64,000 nt of DNA. Origin: Solobacterium sp. UBA1761 (lineage in GTDB: Bacteria; Bacillota_I; Bacilli_A; Erysipelotrichales; Erysipelotrichaceae). The position numbers and the translations under genes are program-made. The DNA is taken from NCBI GenBank assembly GCA_002315565.1, contig DCHD01000042.1, positions 88,510 through 152,509 of the forward strand. Direction: 5' to 3'. The notes under the pieces were generated by a model. It saw only the letters and a list, made by a program, of their open reading frames with translations. It ran no database searches and had not been told where the DNA came from. Position 1 is the first letter of the stretch, and every line of letters starts with the position of its first letter. This document shows, piece by piece, positions 1 to 8,803 of the stretch.

Positions 1-218
1 GAAGAATTATTGAAAAGCATGTTGATATCTACAATGAAAATGTATCAGAAGTTATGATAGCCAATCCAAAACGTACAAAAGCAGACAGACTGGCTGCCGA
101 TGCCCTTAAATTCATTAAAGAAAAGAGCATTAACAATATGCCGGTAGTAGATGACGAAGACAGACTTATCGGCGTCATCACATGGCAGCAGATTGTTAAA
201 GCAGGTATTGTAATCTAG
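1..218 (+). CDS. KpsF/GutQ-type D-arabinose-5-phosphate isomerase, C-terminal CBS part (5' truncated)
   Basis: Only the last 71 codons are inside the window, read in the frame that ends at TAG 216-218. The segment ANPKRTKADRLAADAL followed by NNMPVVDDEDRLIGVIT and a final KAGIV matches the second CBS domain that closes KpsF/KdsD/GutQ sugar-phosphate isomerases. The family interconverts ribulose 5-phosphate and arabinose 5-phosphate, the first step towards Kdo-like sugars. The SIS catalytic domain lies upstream of the window, so the activity itself cannot be checked. The KdsC-type phosphatase domain 1.5 kb downstream belongs to the same pathway family and supports the call. A different CBS protein is possible. 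Confidence 0.7.
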   Translation, partial: RIIEKHVDIYNENVSEVMIANPKRTKADRLAADALKFIKEKSINNMPVVDDEDRLIGVITWQQIVKAGIVI

Positions 219-219
219 C

Positions 220-1224
220 ATGAAAAAAAACAACAGCATTTACCTATGGAGAATTTTCTTTACATATGTAATTGCTTTTTATCATCTCAATAATGCATAT
301 AGAGATTACAGCGGTGGCTGGTATATTGCAGTAGAATTTTTCTTTATTGTATCGGGATATCTATTATGTCAAAAAGTTCTGTCTGATATAGACAAGTTTA
401 ATCCTGTAAAGTATACGCTGAAAAGATGGCTATATTTTATCCCTGTCTACATATTTTCTGCATTTTTGATGATTGTTTATAATGCCGTAACCAATTCTGA
501 GCTGATAAATCTGAAGTGGTTCATTTCTTTAAGAAGATACTTGAAGGATTTTGTTCTTCTTTCAACTGTATTCTCAAGTGAATCAGCTAATTTTACAGGC
601 TGGTATTTATGTTCTTTGCTGATAGGAACACTGGTTGTTTCTTCGCTGTTGAAGTATTTCAACAAAAAAACACTTCAATTTGTATTCCCTGTAATATCTA
701 TAGTCATTTATCTGCTTTTGGTTAAATATGGTGGCTGTTTTGACATTATCACCTATTTTGAATACTTTGGTGGCGAATATGCAAACTATATGTATCTGTT
801 AAGGGGTATAGCAGGTATGTGTCTTGGTGGTTTTGCATATATAGTCTTAAAAGATAAAACGCTTGGGGAATACAACCGTATTATTGAAACCATACTTGCA
901 GTTATCGTTCTTCTTGTGTCATTCAATCACGGAAGGAAATGGACAGATATGATATGGGTTATAATGCTGTGTATGCTTGTCATACTGGCATTTAAAGATG
1001 ATGTATCGATTGCCGAAAACAGAATCGTTAGATTTGTAAATGACCTTACAATACATATTTATCTGAATCATTACGTTGTAAAACTGTTTTGGGCACAACA
1101 TTATTGCTATACTTTCAGTAGTGTGGTGTTGTATTTTATGGCAGTCACGATGCTTGCACTGCTCTCGTATTCTGTAACAAAACCAGTATGTAATCTGGTA
1201 AGTAAAATAAAACTATTGAACTAG
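220..1224 (+). CDS. Acyltransferase 3 family membrane protein (O-acetylation of surface glycan)
   Basis: A 334-residue polytopic membrane protein. The N-terminus carries the family pattern: a membrane helix ending in AFYHLNNA (candidate catalytic His) and then AVEFFFIVSGYLLCQK, the usual FF-ISGY block. About ten hydrophobic segments fill the rest, which is normal length for the family. Members move acetyl or other acyl groups onto exported sugars. The ATG follows the previous stop by one base and has no Shine-Dalgarno, so translation probably depends on coupling. It sits with sugar-phosphate genes and a second acyltransferase 3 gene. The acyl acceptor cannot be told from sequence. Confidence 0.8.
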   Translation: MKKNNSIYLWRIFFTYVIAFYHLNNAYRDYSGGWYIAVEFFFIVSGYLLCQKVLSDIDKFNPVKYTLKRWLYFIPVYIFSAFLMIVYNAVTNSELINLKWFISLRRYLKDFVLLSTVFSSESANFTGWYLCSLLIGTLVVSSLLKYFNKKTLQFVFPVISIVIYLLLVKYGGCFDIITYFEYFGGEYANYMYLLRGIAGMCLGGFAYIVLKDKTLGEYNRIIETILAVIVLLVSFNHGRKWTDMIWVIMLCMLVILAFKDDVSIAENRIVRFVNDLTIHIYLNHYVVKLFWAQHYCYTFSSVVLYFMAVTMLALLSYSVTKPVCNLVSKIKLLN

Positions 1225-1233
1225 GAGAATTCT

Positions 1234-2127
1234 ATGGCACAAAAGATTAAATTTGATGAAATCAGAAATTATTCTGAAATAGCATATAAGTTTTTGTCTC
1301 AGTTTAAAAAAGGAGAACTTCCTTTAGACAGATATGATCTTGGAAACAACCTGTTTATCAATGTTGAATCATATGAAACCAAAGACAGAAGAACCAGAAG
1401 ATTTGAGGTCCATAAGAAGTATATTGATATTCAGTGTATTCTGGAAGGTGAAGAAATAATTGAAATTTCAGACAAAGATATGATACTTGTCAACAAATAT
1501 GATGAGAACAGGGACATTGCTTTTTATCGTTCATATACAAAGGGCGAAGAATTCAGAATGAAAGAAGGCGAATGTCTGGTTATTCCACAGAATGAGATTC
1601 ATATGCCTTGTCTTATTTCAGATACAAAATCAACCGTAAAAAAAGCTGTAATAAAAGTTCCATATAAGCCAGAAAACGAAATTAAATATCTGGTTATGGA
1701 TGTTGATGGCACGCTTACTGATGGAAGACTGTATATTGGAAATAACGGCGAAGAATATAAAGCCTTTAACATTAAAGATGGTCAGGGAATTGTTGATGCC
1801 ATTAAGAAAGGAATTGTACCTGTAATTATTACCGGTAAAAATTCCAACATTGTCATGGAACGTTCAAGACAGTTAGGAATAAAGGAAATTCATCAGGGTG
1901 TTAAAGACAAGCTAGAAAAGCTTAATGAAATTGTTGATGATATATCTCAGGTTATCTATATCGGTGATGATTCAAATGACCTAGAATGTATGAAGGCTAT
2001 CAAAAAAGCAGGTGGCCTTGTTGCCTGTCCAGCAGATGCAATTGATGAAGTAAAAGAAATTGCCGATTATGTTTCTAATAAAAAAGGCGGAAAAGGCGCT
2101 GTAAGAGAAATTCTTGAGTGGCTATAA
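1234..2127 (+). CDS. Fusion of YhcH/YjgK/YiaL (DUF386) domain with KdsC-type HAD phosphatase
   Basis: A 297-residue protein with two cytoplasmic domains. Residues 1-145 match the YhcH/YjgK/YiaL cupin family (HKKYIDIQ at His60, and IPQNEIHMP with His123, both probable metal ligands); some members, such as NanQ, act on sialic acid anomers. Residues 150-297 match YrbI/KdsC phosphatases: MDVDGTLTDG with Asp156 and Asp158, a Thr-Gly-Lys step, YIGDDSNDLE, and GGKGAVRE at the end. KdsC removes phosphate from Kdo 8-phosphate; relatives act on 9-phosphononulosonates. The ATG has a good AGGAGAA site. The upstream KpsF-like gene suggests a Kdo- or nonulosonate-like acid sugar. Domain calls are firm; the substrate is inferred. 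Confidence 0.85.
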   Translation: MAQKIKFDEIRNYSEIAYKFLSQFKKGELPLDRYDLGNNLFINVESYETKDRRTRRFEVHKKYIDIQCILEGEEIIEISDKDMILVNKYDENRDIAFYRSYTKGEEFRMKEGECLVIPQNEIHMPCLISDTKSTVKKAVIKVPYKPENEIKYLVMDVDGTLTDGRLYIGNNGEEYKAFNIKDGQGIVDAIKKGIVPVIITGKNSNIVMERSRQLGIKEIHQGVKDKLEKLNEIVDDISQVIYIGDDSNDLECMKAIKKAGGLVACPADAIDEVKEIADYVSNKKGGKGAVREILEWL

Positions 2128-2152
2128 AAGAACAGAAGAAGGGAAGATAAAA

Positions 2153-3154
2153 ATGCAGATTGAATTATTGAGCAAGCACAGAAAATCACTGATGGGAATA
2201 GCAATGCTTTTTATTGCACTATACCATAGTTATTATGCTTCTACATCAAAAATATACGATTTCGTATTCTCTACAAACGGACATATCGGTGTTGATTTTT
2301 TCGTGTTCATCAGTAGTTTTGGACTGTATTTTGCATATAAGAAAGAGAGCAATTATTTCCGATTTGAAAAAAGAAGGTTTCTAAGAATATTGCCTTTCAG
2401 CATACCGTATCTGCTTCTGATGATTCCTATTGCAGGGATGAGTATTAAAGAAGTAATTATCCATTCTTTGGGATTGACTATTTTTCTTTGGCCAGATCTT
2501 ACCAGCTGGTTTACATCGCTGATTCTGTTTCTGTATGTGATTACTCCACCATACCTGAAACTGTTCAACAGGAATCCGCGAAAGACAACGATAATCAGCA
2601 TATTGCTTATTACAATTACATGTCTGGTGCCAATACTGCATTGGGAATTCTATTATAAATTTTTCAGGCTTGCACTTTTCTTTCTTGGATTCTACTTTGC
2701 CTATCTTTTTGACAACAAGGTGCAACTTACAAAAAAACAGCAGCTTGTTCTTGTGCTTTTTTCAATAGTTGGCTGGATCATTACATATTGTCTGTATCAT
2801 TACTATAGAAATGACTTTATCTTTGTTACACCATTTATTATGGTTGTTCCAGGAATGTTGCTGATAATGGCTTATGTGGTAGATAAACTAAAGTTTATAC
2901 AAAAGCCACTGTCATTTCTTGGCGATTATACCTATCAGTTTTATCTGATTCATCCGGTTCTTCATGAACATATGTATAAATATTATGGTGAGATGTTTAT
3001 TTCCGGTATCGGTTTTGATTTCTGGATCAATACAGTAGCCATAATAGTTGCAATCTTACTTTCAGTAATATACAGAAAAGTCATGGACAACCTCTTGAAT
3101 CTTATAGAAAAGAAGAAACAGCAGATTTGTGATTCAAGAAAGCAGAAAGTATAA
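2153..3154 (+). CDS. Acyltransferase 3 family membrane protein
   Basis: A second acyltransferase 3 enzyme, 333 residues, with GIAMLFIALYHSYYAS (candidate catalytic His), GVDFFVFISSFGLYFAY, and then RRFLRILP, the usual order of conserved blocks, plus about ten membrane helices. I chose ATG 2153 because AGAAGGGA lies just upstream; the in-frame TTG at 2114 overlaps the preceding gene and has no such site. The two acyltransferases of this operon are clearly diverged, so they may act on different acceptors. The C-terminal 15 residues are Lys/Arg-rich and probably cytoplasmic. Confidence 0.8.
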   Translation: MQIELLSKHRKSLMGIAMLFIALYHSYYASTSKIYDFVFSTNGHIGVDFFVFISSFGLYFAYKKESNYFRFEKRRFLRILPFSIPYLLLMIPIAGMSIKEVIIHSLGLTIFLWPDLTSWFTSLILFLYVITPPYLKLFNRNPRKTTIISILLITITCLVPILHWEFYYKFFRLALFFLGFYFAYLFDNKVQLTKKQQLVLVLFSIVGWIITYCLYHYYRNDFIFVTPFIMVVPGMLLIMAYVVDKLKFIQKPLSFLGDYTYQFYLIHPVLHEHMYKYYGEMFISGIGFDFWINTVAIIVAILLSVIYRKVMDNLLNLIEKKKQQICDSRKQKV

Positions 3155-3162
3155 TATTAACT

Positions 3163-3852
3163 ATGGCAAGATATCGTCATGAATTAAAATACGACTGCGA
3201 CAGTTATCGCTTTTCGATCATCAGGAACAACCTGTCAGGAATAATGGAACTTGACGGTAACGTAGTTGATGGAGGTTATTCAATCAGAAGTCTGTATTTT
3301 GACAATTATACAGATGATGCTTTCTATGAAGTAGAAAACGGAGAAGGTCTTAAAAGAAAATGGAGAATCAGAATATACAACTCCAGTAAAGACAGAATCA
3401 CTCTTGAAAGAAAACAGAAGAATGGTGAACTTACCTATAAGGAAGCGGTGCCAATCAGTTACGAAGACTATTTCAAGATAATAGACAACACGATAGATTT
3501 TAAAGACGCTGATACAGAACTTTATAAGGAATTTATCCTCGACCTCAAAACAAAACTTCTTAAGCCGGCATGTATTGTTGATTATTATCGAACACCATTT
3601 GTCCTGTTTGACGGCAATGTAAGAATTACTTTTGATGAACAGATATCGTACAGTGTTGACTTTGAACATTTCTTCGATTCCGATCTGCCATTACAAAGAA
3701 TTACCCAGGAAACAGATTCGCTTCTTGAAGTAAAATATGACGACTTCCTGCCGGATTTCATAACTGAAGTTCTGCACAGGAATCTGCTGATCAGACAGAG
3801 TTACTCAAAATTCTATTTATGCAGCAGTCACTTTAATAAAGGAGAATACTAA
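3163..3852 (+). CDS. VTC-domain (polyphosphate polymerase-like, CYTH superfamily) protein
   Basis: A 229-residue soluble protein. It opens with MARYRHELKY and then SIRSLYFDNY, the basic strands that line the triphosphate tunnel of the VTC domain. Further on it has KRKWRIRIYN, ITLERKQK and a late EVKYDDFLPD, all in family order. Eukaryotic VTC4 makes polyphosphate from ATP; the bacterial role is less clear. It is the first member of a trio with the DUF4956 gene (TAATG overlap at its end) and CotH. This arrangement is common in Bacillota and suggests one membrane-associated phosphotransfer unit. Family call firm, reaction inferred. Confidence 0.85.
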   Translation: MARYRHELKYDCDSYRFSIIRNNLSGIMELDGNVVDGGYSIRSLYFDNYTDDAFYEVENGEGLKRKWRIRIYNSSKDRITLERKQKNGELTYKEAVPISYEDYFKIIDNTIDFKDADTELYKEFILDLKTKLLKPACIVDYYRTPFVLFDGNVRITFDEQISYSVDFEHFFDSDLPLQRITQETDSLLEVKYDDFLPDFITEVLHRNLLIRQSYSKFYLCSSHFNKGEY

Positions 3853-4511
3853 TGAAAAGTTTAATTGAAAAACTCACTGAGTTTACATCTTCACAGCTTA
3901 CCGTACAGGAGGTTGCGCTTTCACTGATTGTAGCCCTTGTGTTTGGCTTGTTCGTGTTTATAATCAACAGAATTACTGCAAAAAAAGAACTTTATTCAGT
4001 TAATTTCGGTATTGCTCTGATCGCTGTGGCTGTAATTACTGATTCAATAATCGTAGCTATTCAAAACAGTTTGGTAGTTTCACTTGGTATGGTTGGTGCT
4101 TTGTCAATTGTTCGTTTCCGTACAGCAGTCAAAGACCCTTTAGATCTGGTATATCTTTTTTGGTCAATAAGCATGGGTATTGTTACAGGTTCAGGACTTT
4201 ATTATCTTGGCGTTCTGACATCATGTGTACTATCAGTAGTACTATTGGTATGTAAGAACATCCCAATGCTTCTGCAGCCTGTTATTCTGACTGTTACATT
4301 CAATGATTTGGCTAATTCAGATAAAGTTGTAGAATGTATCAGAAAACATTCAAAACATATAATCAAAAAATCACAGTCTGTAAAAAACGGAAGTGTTTCA
4401 TGTGTATATGAAGTTTCTGTAAAGAAGGAGGAAGAACTTCTTGCTGATCTGAATAAGCTTTCATTTGTAACTTATACAGGTGCAGTAGAACCGTCTAATC
4501 TGATTTCCTAG
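3852..4511 (+). CDS. DUF4956 family membrane protein
   Basis: A 219-residue protein with about four membrane helices in its first 140 residues and a soluble C-terminal domain of about 80. The motif GMVGALSIVRFRTAVKDP is the family signature of DUF4956. Its function is not established. It overlaps the VTC gene by one base and is followed one base later by the CotH gene, so the three proteins are likely made together. The basic RFRTAVKDP loop faces the cytoplasm by the positive-inside rule and could contact phosphate or nucleotide delivered by the VTC partner; that is only a suggestion. Confidence 0.8.
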   Translation: MKSLIEKLTEFTSSQLTVQEVALSLIVALVFGLFVFIINRITAKKELYSVNFGIALIAVAVITDSIIVAIQNSLVVSLGMVGALSIVRFRTAVKDPLDLVYLFWSISMGIVTGSGLYYLGVLTSCVLSVVLLVCKNIPMLLQPVILTVTFNDLANSDKVVECIRKHSKHIIKKSQSVKNGSVSCVYEVSVKKEEELLADLNKLSFVTYTGAVEPSNLIS

Positions 4512-4512
4512 A

Positions 4513-6345
4513 ATGATTTATAACGGCATTGTCAGAAAAGCACTTATCTTTATATTCTGCATAGCATTAAGTCTATGCTTTTTATCATTTATGGATAAGA
4601 CTGATACATCTGAAGATGTCTTGCTTATTCAAAAATCTGACAGTGCACTGGTTATCGGTCATAAATATTTAGACAATGAATATGTAATCTATCCGACTTT
4701 TGCCGATAAGAGTCATGCCGTATTTTATCTTCCAAGTTTTATTGAATGCAATACCGCTTCATTAAAGGGGCTCATCAGCATACTTCTGGATGACGAAAGA
4801 ATATATGGCGTCAATGAATTTGAAATAAATGAAGACACCGTATTTACATACCACAACGTTGAATACCAGATAAAACACCTTGAAAACAGATGTATATATT
4901 TGGATGTAGAAACAAGGTCTCTTGCTGAAATCAAGGCCAATAAAGAAAACAAAACAAACAATGCCAGAATCAAAGTATTTGATGAAGAAGGATATGCTCT
5001 TCTTGACACAAATGAGCTTGAACTTAAGTGCAGAGGGAATACGACATTCTATGCAGATAAAAAGTCATACGGCATCACACTTAATGAGGAAATCGATATT
5101 GGATTTGGTAAAGAAGATAAATATCGTTTGATTTCAAATGTAAACGATATTTCAAAAATAAGAAACAAGGTCGCTTACACTACCGCAAAAGAGGTTGGAC
5201 TTATTGCGCCAGCCTGCGATTCATATAATCTTTTCATAAACGGCGAATATCAGGGTTTTTATCTTCTGACGACAAATGTGGAAGTTGAAAATCAGGATGC
5301 CGAAAAAGTCAACAAATCACAGAAGACTCTTATTACTGAAGAGAACACTGATGAAAATCTGACTGAATTAAACACAATAAAATATTATAAAGAAAACACC
5401 AAAGAATCAGATAACAGTGTATATCTTTTAGAACTTGATTATAACGTCGACAATAAGCGTGAAGGATTTACTTTGTTCCACTATATTCCTTTATATATAG
5501 AAAACTCTACAGATCTTTCAAAAGATGAAGTGGTAGAACTTGCAAGAATATTTACTGAATTTCAGGAATCTCTTTCTAAAGATGACGAATCATATCTTGA
5601 CTATATTGATATTGACTCATGGGCTATGAAGTATCTTCTGGAAGAAATTCTGATGAATTATGATGCCAACTGCTCAAGTGCCTACTATTATGTCAAGAAA
5701 GGCGAAGAAAAGATCTATTCCAGTCCATGCTGGGACTACGATAAAACGCTTTTGGAAGGCAGTACAGCAAACGATTTAAGATGTTACTATGCCTGGTCAA
5801 GTATGGGCCAGTCAAACTACTGGTATTCAATGCTTTCAAAGAAGGACAGCTTTATGGAGAGAGTGCTTGAAATCTTTGAAGAAAGATACATGCCAATTGT
5901 AGATGATTTTGTATCCACGGGCATTGATAAACTGAAAGATGATTATCTTAATGATGTTATGGCCGATTCCATCGCAAACAACTCTTATCTGACAGAAGAG
6001 AAATATATTTCGGAAGTTGAAAATTATAAAAACAGGCTCATGGAACACTGTGAGTTCTTGCACGAATATCTTTTAAACAGAGATGATTATATTATGGTTA
6101 TTTTTGCCTGCCACGATGTTGAGTTATTTATTCCAAAACATTATATGATTAAAAAAGGCACAAGTTTCAATGACAGTGAAACCATACCGCTAAGACTGCC
6201 TGATGCCGTATCCTACAAAGGATATCGTGACATTGATTATTGGGTAGATGAAAATATTGAAGAATTTGATTTCTCTCAACAGTTATATGAAGATACAGTT
6301 GTATATGCACATAAATCATTCTGGTCAACATTGAGCTATGACTAA
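4513..6345 (+). CDS. CotH kinase family protein, membrane-anchored and extracellular
   Basis: A 610-residue protein with one N-terminal hydrophobic segment (about 9-28), so most of it should lie outside. The core at about 155-480 carries CotH hallmarks: KCRGNTTF (Arg174, Gly175, Asn176) followed by KKSYGI, DISKIRNKVAY, a NGEYQGFYLL strand, and PCWDYDKT with Asp408 and Asp410. CotH proteins are atypical extracytoplasmic protein kinases, best known from spore coat CotH. Residues 1-150 and 530-610 are extra domains I do not recognise. It begins one base after the DUF4956 stop with no Shine-Dalgarno, so it is probably coupled. No spore coat genes are nearby; a surface substrate is more likely. 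Confidence 0.8.
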   Translation: MIYNGIVRKALIFIFCIALSLCFLSFMDKTDTSEDVLLIQKSDSALVIGHKYLDNEYVIYPTFADKSHAVFYLPSFIECNTASLKGLISILLDDERIYGVNEFEINEDTVFTYHNVEYQIKHLENRCIYLDVETRSLAEIKANKENKTNNARIKVFDEEGYALLDTNELELKCRGNTTFYADKKSYGITLNEEIDIGFGKEDKYRLISNVNDISKIRNKVAYTTAKEVGLIAPACDSYNLFINGEYQGFYLLTTNVEVENQDAEKVNKSQKTLITEENTDENLTELNTIKYYKENTKESDNSVYLLELDYNVDNKREGFTLFHYIPLYIENSTDLSKDEVVELARIFTEFQESLSKDDESYLDYIDIDSWAMKYLLEEILMNYDANCSSAYYYVKKGEEKIYSSPCWDYDKTLLEGSTANDLRCYYAWSSMGQSNYWYSMLSKKDSFMERVLEIFEERYMPIVDDFVSTGIDKLKDDYLNDVMADSIANNSYLTEEKYISEVENYKNRLMEHCEFLHEYLLNRDDYIMVIFACHDVELFIPKHYMIKKGTSFNDSETIPLRLPDAVSYKGYRDIDYWVDENIEEFDFSQQLYEDTVVYAHKSFWSTLSYD

Positions 6346-6363
6346 TGTCGAAAGGAAAAAGAG

Positions 6364-7311
6364 ATGAAGAAAATAGAAATAACAGTTGTAATACCCTGCT
6401 ATAACTCAGAAAAAACAATCGTAGCAGTTACAGATGACCTGGTTGCTTCTTTAGAAAACAGGACAAAGAATTATGAGATTATTCTTGTAAATGACGGTTC
6501 TAAAGATGATGTATGGTCAAGAATAAAAGAATTAAGTGAAAAGTACCCAGGTGTTATTGGCTTGAATCTTTCAAGAAACTATGGTCAGCACAATGCACTG
6601 ATGGCTGGCTTTAATTATGCAAAAGGTGAGGTTGTCGTAACAATGGATGATGACGGTCAAAACGATCCAAAGTATATCTGGGATCTAATAGATAAACTTT
6701 CAGAAGGTTTCGATGTGGTCATTGCCAGATATCCTAAACTTGAAGAGAACGGATTCAGACGTCTTGGTAGTCTGGTAAATAAAAAGATGGCTGAAGCTCT
6801 TGTTGATAAACCAAAGAATATCAGAGGATCAAGTTACAGAGCTTTCAGAAGTTATGTAATCAAAGAAATGATTAAATATGACAAGTCGTATCCATATCTT
6901 CCTGGACTGATCTACAGGGTAACAAAGAACGTTACCGAGGTTTCAGTTGAACATAAAAAAAGAATGTACGGGCAGTCTGGTTATACGCTTAAGAAACTTG
7001 TAAGTCTTGTAATAAACGGCTTTACTGCATTCTCTGTCAAACCGTTAAGAGTATCTTCATTTATAGGTTGTATGTCTTCAATTATCGGCTTTATATTTGG
7101 AATTGTAGTCATCATCAGAAAACTGCTCAATCCGATCATCCAGATGGGTTACAGTTCAATGATGTCTGTTCTTCTGTTTATCGGTGGTCTGATTCTGTTA
7201 TCTCTTGGAATTATCGGTGAATATGTAGGAAGAATCTATATCGGTATCAATAATTCGCCACAGTTTGTAGTTAAAGAAATAAGTGGAAGTTCAACAAAAA
7301 TCAATAATTAA
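6364..7311 (+). CDS. GtrB/CsbB-like family 2 glycosyltransferase (polyprenyl-phosphate sugar synthase)
   Basis: A 315-residue enzyme with a GT-A domain (TVVIPCYNSEKTI, ILVNDGSKDD, metal-binding VTMDDDGQND) and two C-terminal membrane helices at about 230-255 and 265-290. This is the build of DPM1/GtrB/CsbB/ArnC enzymes, which put a sugar from a nucleotide donor onto undecaprenyl phosphate in the inner leaflet for use outside. A clear AAAGGA site precedes the ATG. In Bacillus the CsbB partner is YfhO, and a YfhO homologue lies at 14161-16455, so these two may form a glycan-decorating pair. Which sugar is carried cannot be read. Confidence 0.85.
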   Translation: MKKIEITVVIPCYNSEKTIVAVTDDLVASLENRTKNYEIILVNDGSKDDVWSRIKELSEKYPGVIGLNLSRNYGQHNALMAGFNYAKGEVVVTMDDDGQNDPKYIWDLIDKLSEGFDVVIARYPKLEENGFRRLGSLVNKKMAEALVDKPKNIRGSSYRAFRSYVIKEMIKYDKSYPYLPGLIYRVTKNVTEVSVEHKKRMYGQSGYTLKKLVSLVINGFTAFSVKPLRVSSFIGCMSSIIGFIFGIVVIIRKLLNPIIQMGYSSMMSVLLFIGGLILLSLGIIGEYVGRIYIGINNSPQFVVKEISGSSTKINN

Positions 7312-7360
7312 TCGTACGTTAAATAGATAATGCAATAATATATAAAAAATCTGTATGTAT

Positions 7361-7366
7361 TATAAT
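7361..7366 (+). promoter_or_regulatory. -10 box for the SLC13 / dTDP-sugar operon
   Basis: A consensus TATAAT lies in the 78-base gap after the GT2 gene, 23 bases before ATG 7390. It probably starts a new transcript for the run of genes to 23744. No good -35 is seen. The untranslated leader would be about 17 nt with only a weak AAAGAG as ribosome site. Confidence 0.5.
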
Positions 7367-7389
7367 TAAACTATTAAAGAGTACAAAAG

Positions 7390-8802
7390 ATGAAACAAGT
7401 TATTAAAATTATTACTGGTCCGTTATTGTTCGCAATTATCTGTATATCTTTGAATAGTGTATCTTTTAACGCAAACAATATGCATATTGCTATTGGTCTT
7501 GTTGTTTGGATGTCATACTGGTGGGTAACGCGTGCTGTTGATCTTGCTGTTACAGCATTCCTGCCAATTATCCTTAACAGCATTTTTGAAATGACTGCAA
7601 TGAGCAGTGTTATTTCAAACTATGCATCAGAAACTATCATTCTGTTGTTTGGTTCTTCTATTCTTTCGGTTTCAATGGAGAATACAGGACTTGACAGAAG
7701 AATTGCCGCAACCTTCTTAAAAGTTATCGGTGACAATCTTCGAAAACAGCTTATATTCTGGTTTGTTGTATCTAGTATAATGTCAGCATTTTTACCTAAC
7801 GTTGTTGTCTGCGCAACATTGACACCAATAGCTTTTTCTATGCTTAAATTTGCAGGTGAAGCAGATATTGCCAAAAGCAGTATCGGTTCCAAAATATTAC
7901 TTTATATTGCATACGGTGTTGGTATAGGTGGACTTGCAACGCCATTGGGAGGTGTGATGAATCTGGTAACTGTTGATTACCTGCAGCAGGTTACCGGAGC
8001 GGAATATTTCTATACTTCATGGGTATTGAGGTTTTTGCCGTTCGTTGCGGTTCTTCTTATCAGCAATATTATCTATATGTTAAGAGACGTAAAGAAGAGT
8101 GATTCTTTATCTGGTTCAAAAGAATACTTCTCAAAAGAATGTGAGTCAATGGGAAAAATGACAAAAGCCGAAAAACTGTCATTGGTTCTGTTTGCTGCTG
8201 CTACTGTTCTGTCTTTTGCCAGAAGCGCCTACCAGGCTCTTCTGCCTGGTCTTAAACCGGCATATATATTCCTGATCTGTGCCCTTCTGTCTTTCCTGAT
8301 TAAAAATAACGATGGCAGTTATGTCAACAAATGGAACGGTGTCCAGAAGAAAATATCCTGGGAACTCATCTTTGTGTTTGCTGGTGGCCTGGCATTAGGT
8401 ACGCTGATAAATAATACAGGAGCTGCTCAGGCTCTTGGTGATTTTGCGAGAAACAGTGGTCTGAATGGCGGATTTATAATGATTCTTGTGATTTTGGCTA
8501 TGACTATTATCCTTTCTGATATCACTTCAAACACAGCAACTGCTGCCGTTTCTATCCCAATCGTAATATCTATATGCAGTGGTCTAGAAATCAATCCAAT
8601 TCCATGGATTTATGTCGCAACAATAGGTGTGAATATTTCATATACACTGCCAACTTCAATCAGAGCTATTCCTGTTGGCTATGGACTTGAACCAAAATAT
8701 ATGTTTAAAGAAGGCTGGAAGCTGAGCCTTATTGTCATTGGACTTATGTCGGTTATTGCATACCTTCTGCTGATGTATGTTCCTTTTTTCAGCGAGGTCT
8801 AA
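7390..8802 (+). CDS. SLC13 (DASS) family anion transporter
   Basis: A 470-residue polytopic protein with about 11-12 membrane segments. SYWWVTRAVDLAVTAFLP near the start, SAFLPNVVVCATLTPIA in the first half, and SDITSNTATAAVSIP in the second are the paired re-entrant signatures of the divalent anion:sodium symporter family. Members import dicarboxylates, citrate or sulfate with sodium. It is the first gene of the transcript that runs into the sugar cluster, and the next gene begins two bases after its stop. Why an anion transporter opens a glycan operon is unclear; supply of an anionic building block is one guess. Confidence 0.85.
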   Translation: MKQVIKIITGPLLFAIICISLNSVSFNANNMHIAIGLVVWMSYWWVTRAVDLAVTAFLPIILNSIFEMTAMSSVISNYASETIILLFGSSILSVSMENTGLDRRIAATFLKVIGDNLRKQLIFWFVVSSIMSAFLPNVVVCATLTPIAFSMLKFAGEADIAKSSIGSKILLYIAYGVGIGGLATPLGGVMNLVTVDYLQQVTGAEYFYTSWVLRFLPFVAVLLISNIIYMLRDVKKSDSLSGSKEYFSKECESMGKMTKAEKLSLVLFAAATVLSFARSAYQALLPGLKPAYIFLICALLSFLIKNNDGSYVNKWNGVQKKISWELIFVFAGGLALGTLINNTGAAQALGDFARNSGLNGGFIMILVILAMTIILSDITSNTATAAVSIPIVISICSGLEINPIPWIYVATIGVNISYTLPTSIRAIPVGYGLEPKYMFKEGWKLSLIVIGLMSVIAYLLLMYVPFFSEV

Positions 8803-8803
8803 T

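Noticed and set aside
4513..6345. CotH as evidence of a spore coat locus
   Set aside because: No other coat or sporulation genes are nearby, and the CotH gene is coupled to VTC and DUF4956 genes, a different known context.
7361..7390. Leaderless start for the SLC13 gene
   Set aside because: The -10 box is 23 bases from the ATG, which leaves a short leader, unlike the 6-7 base class.
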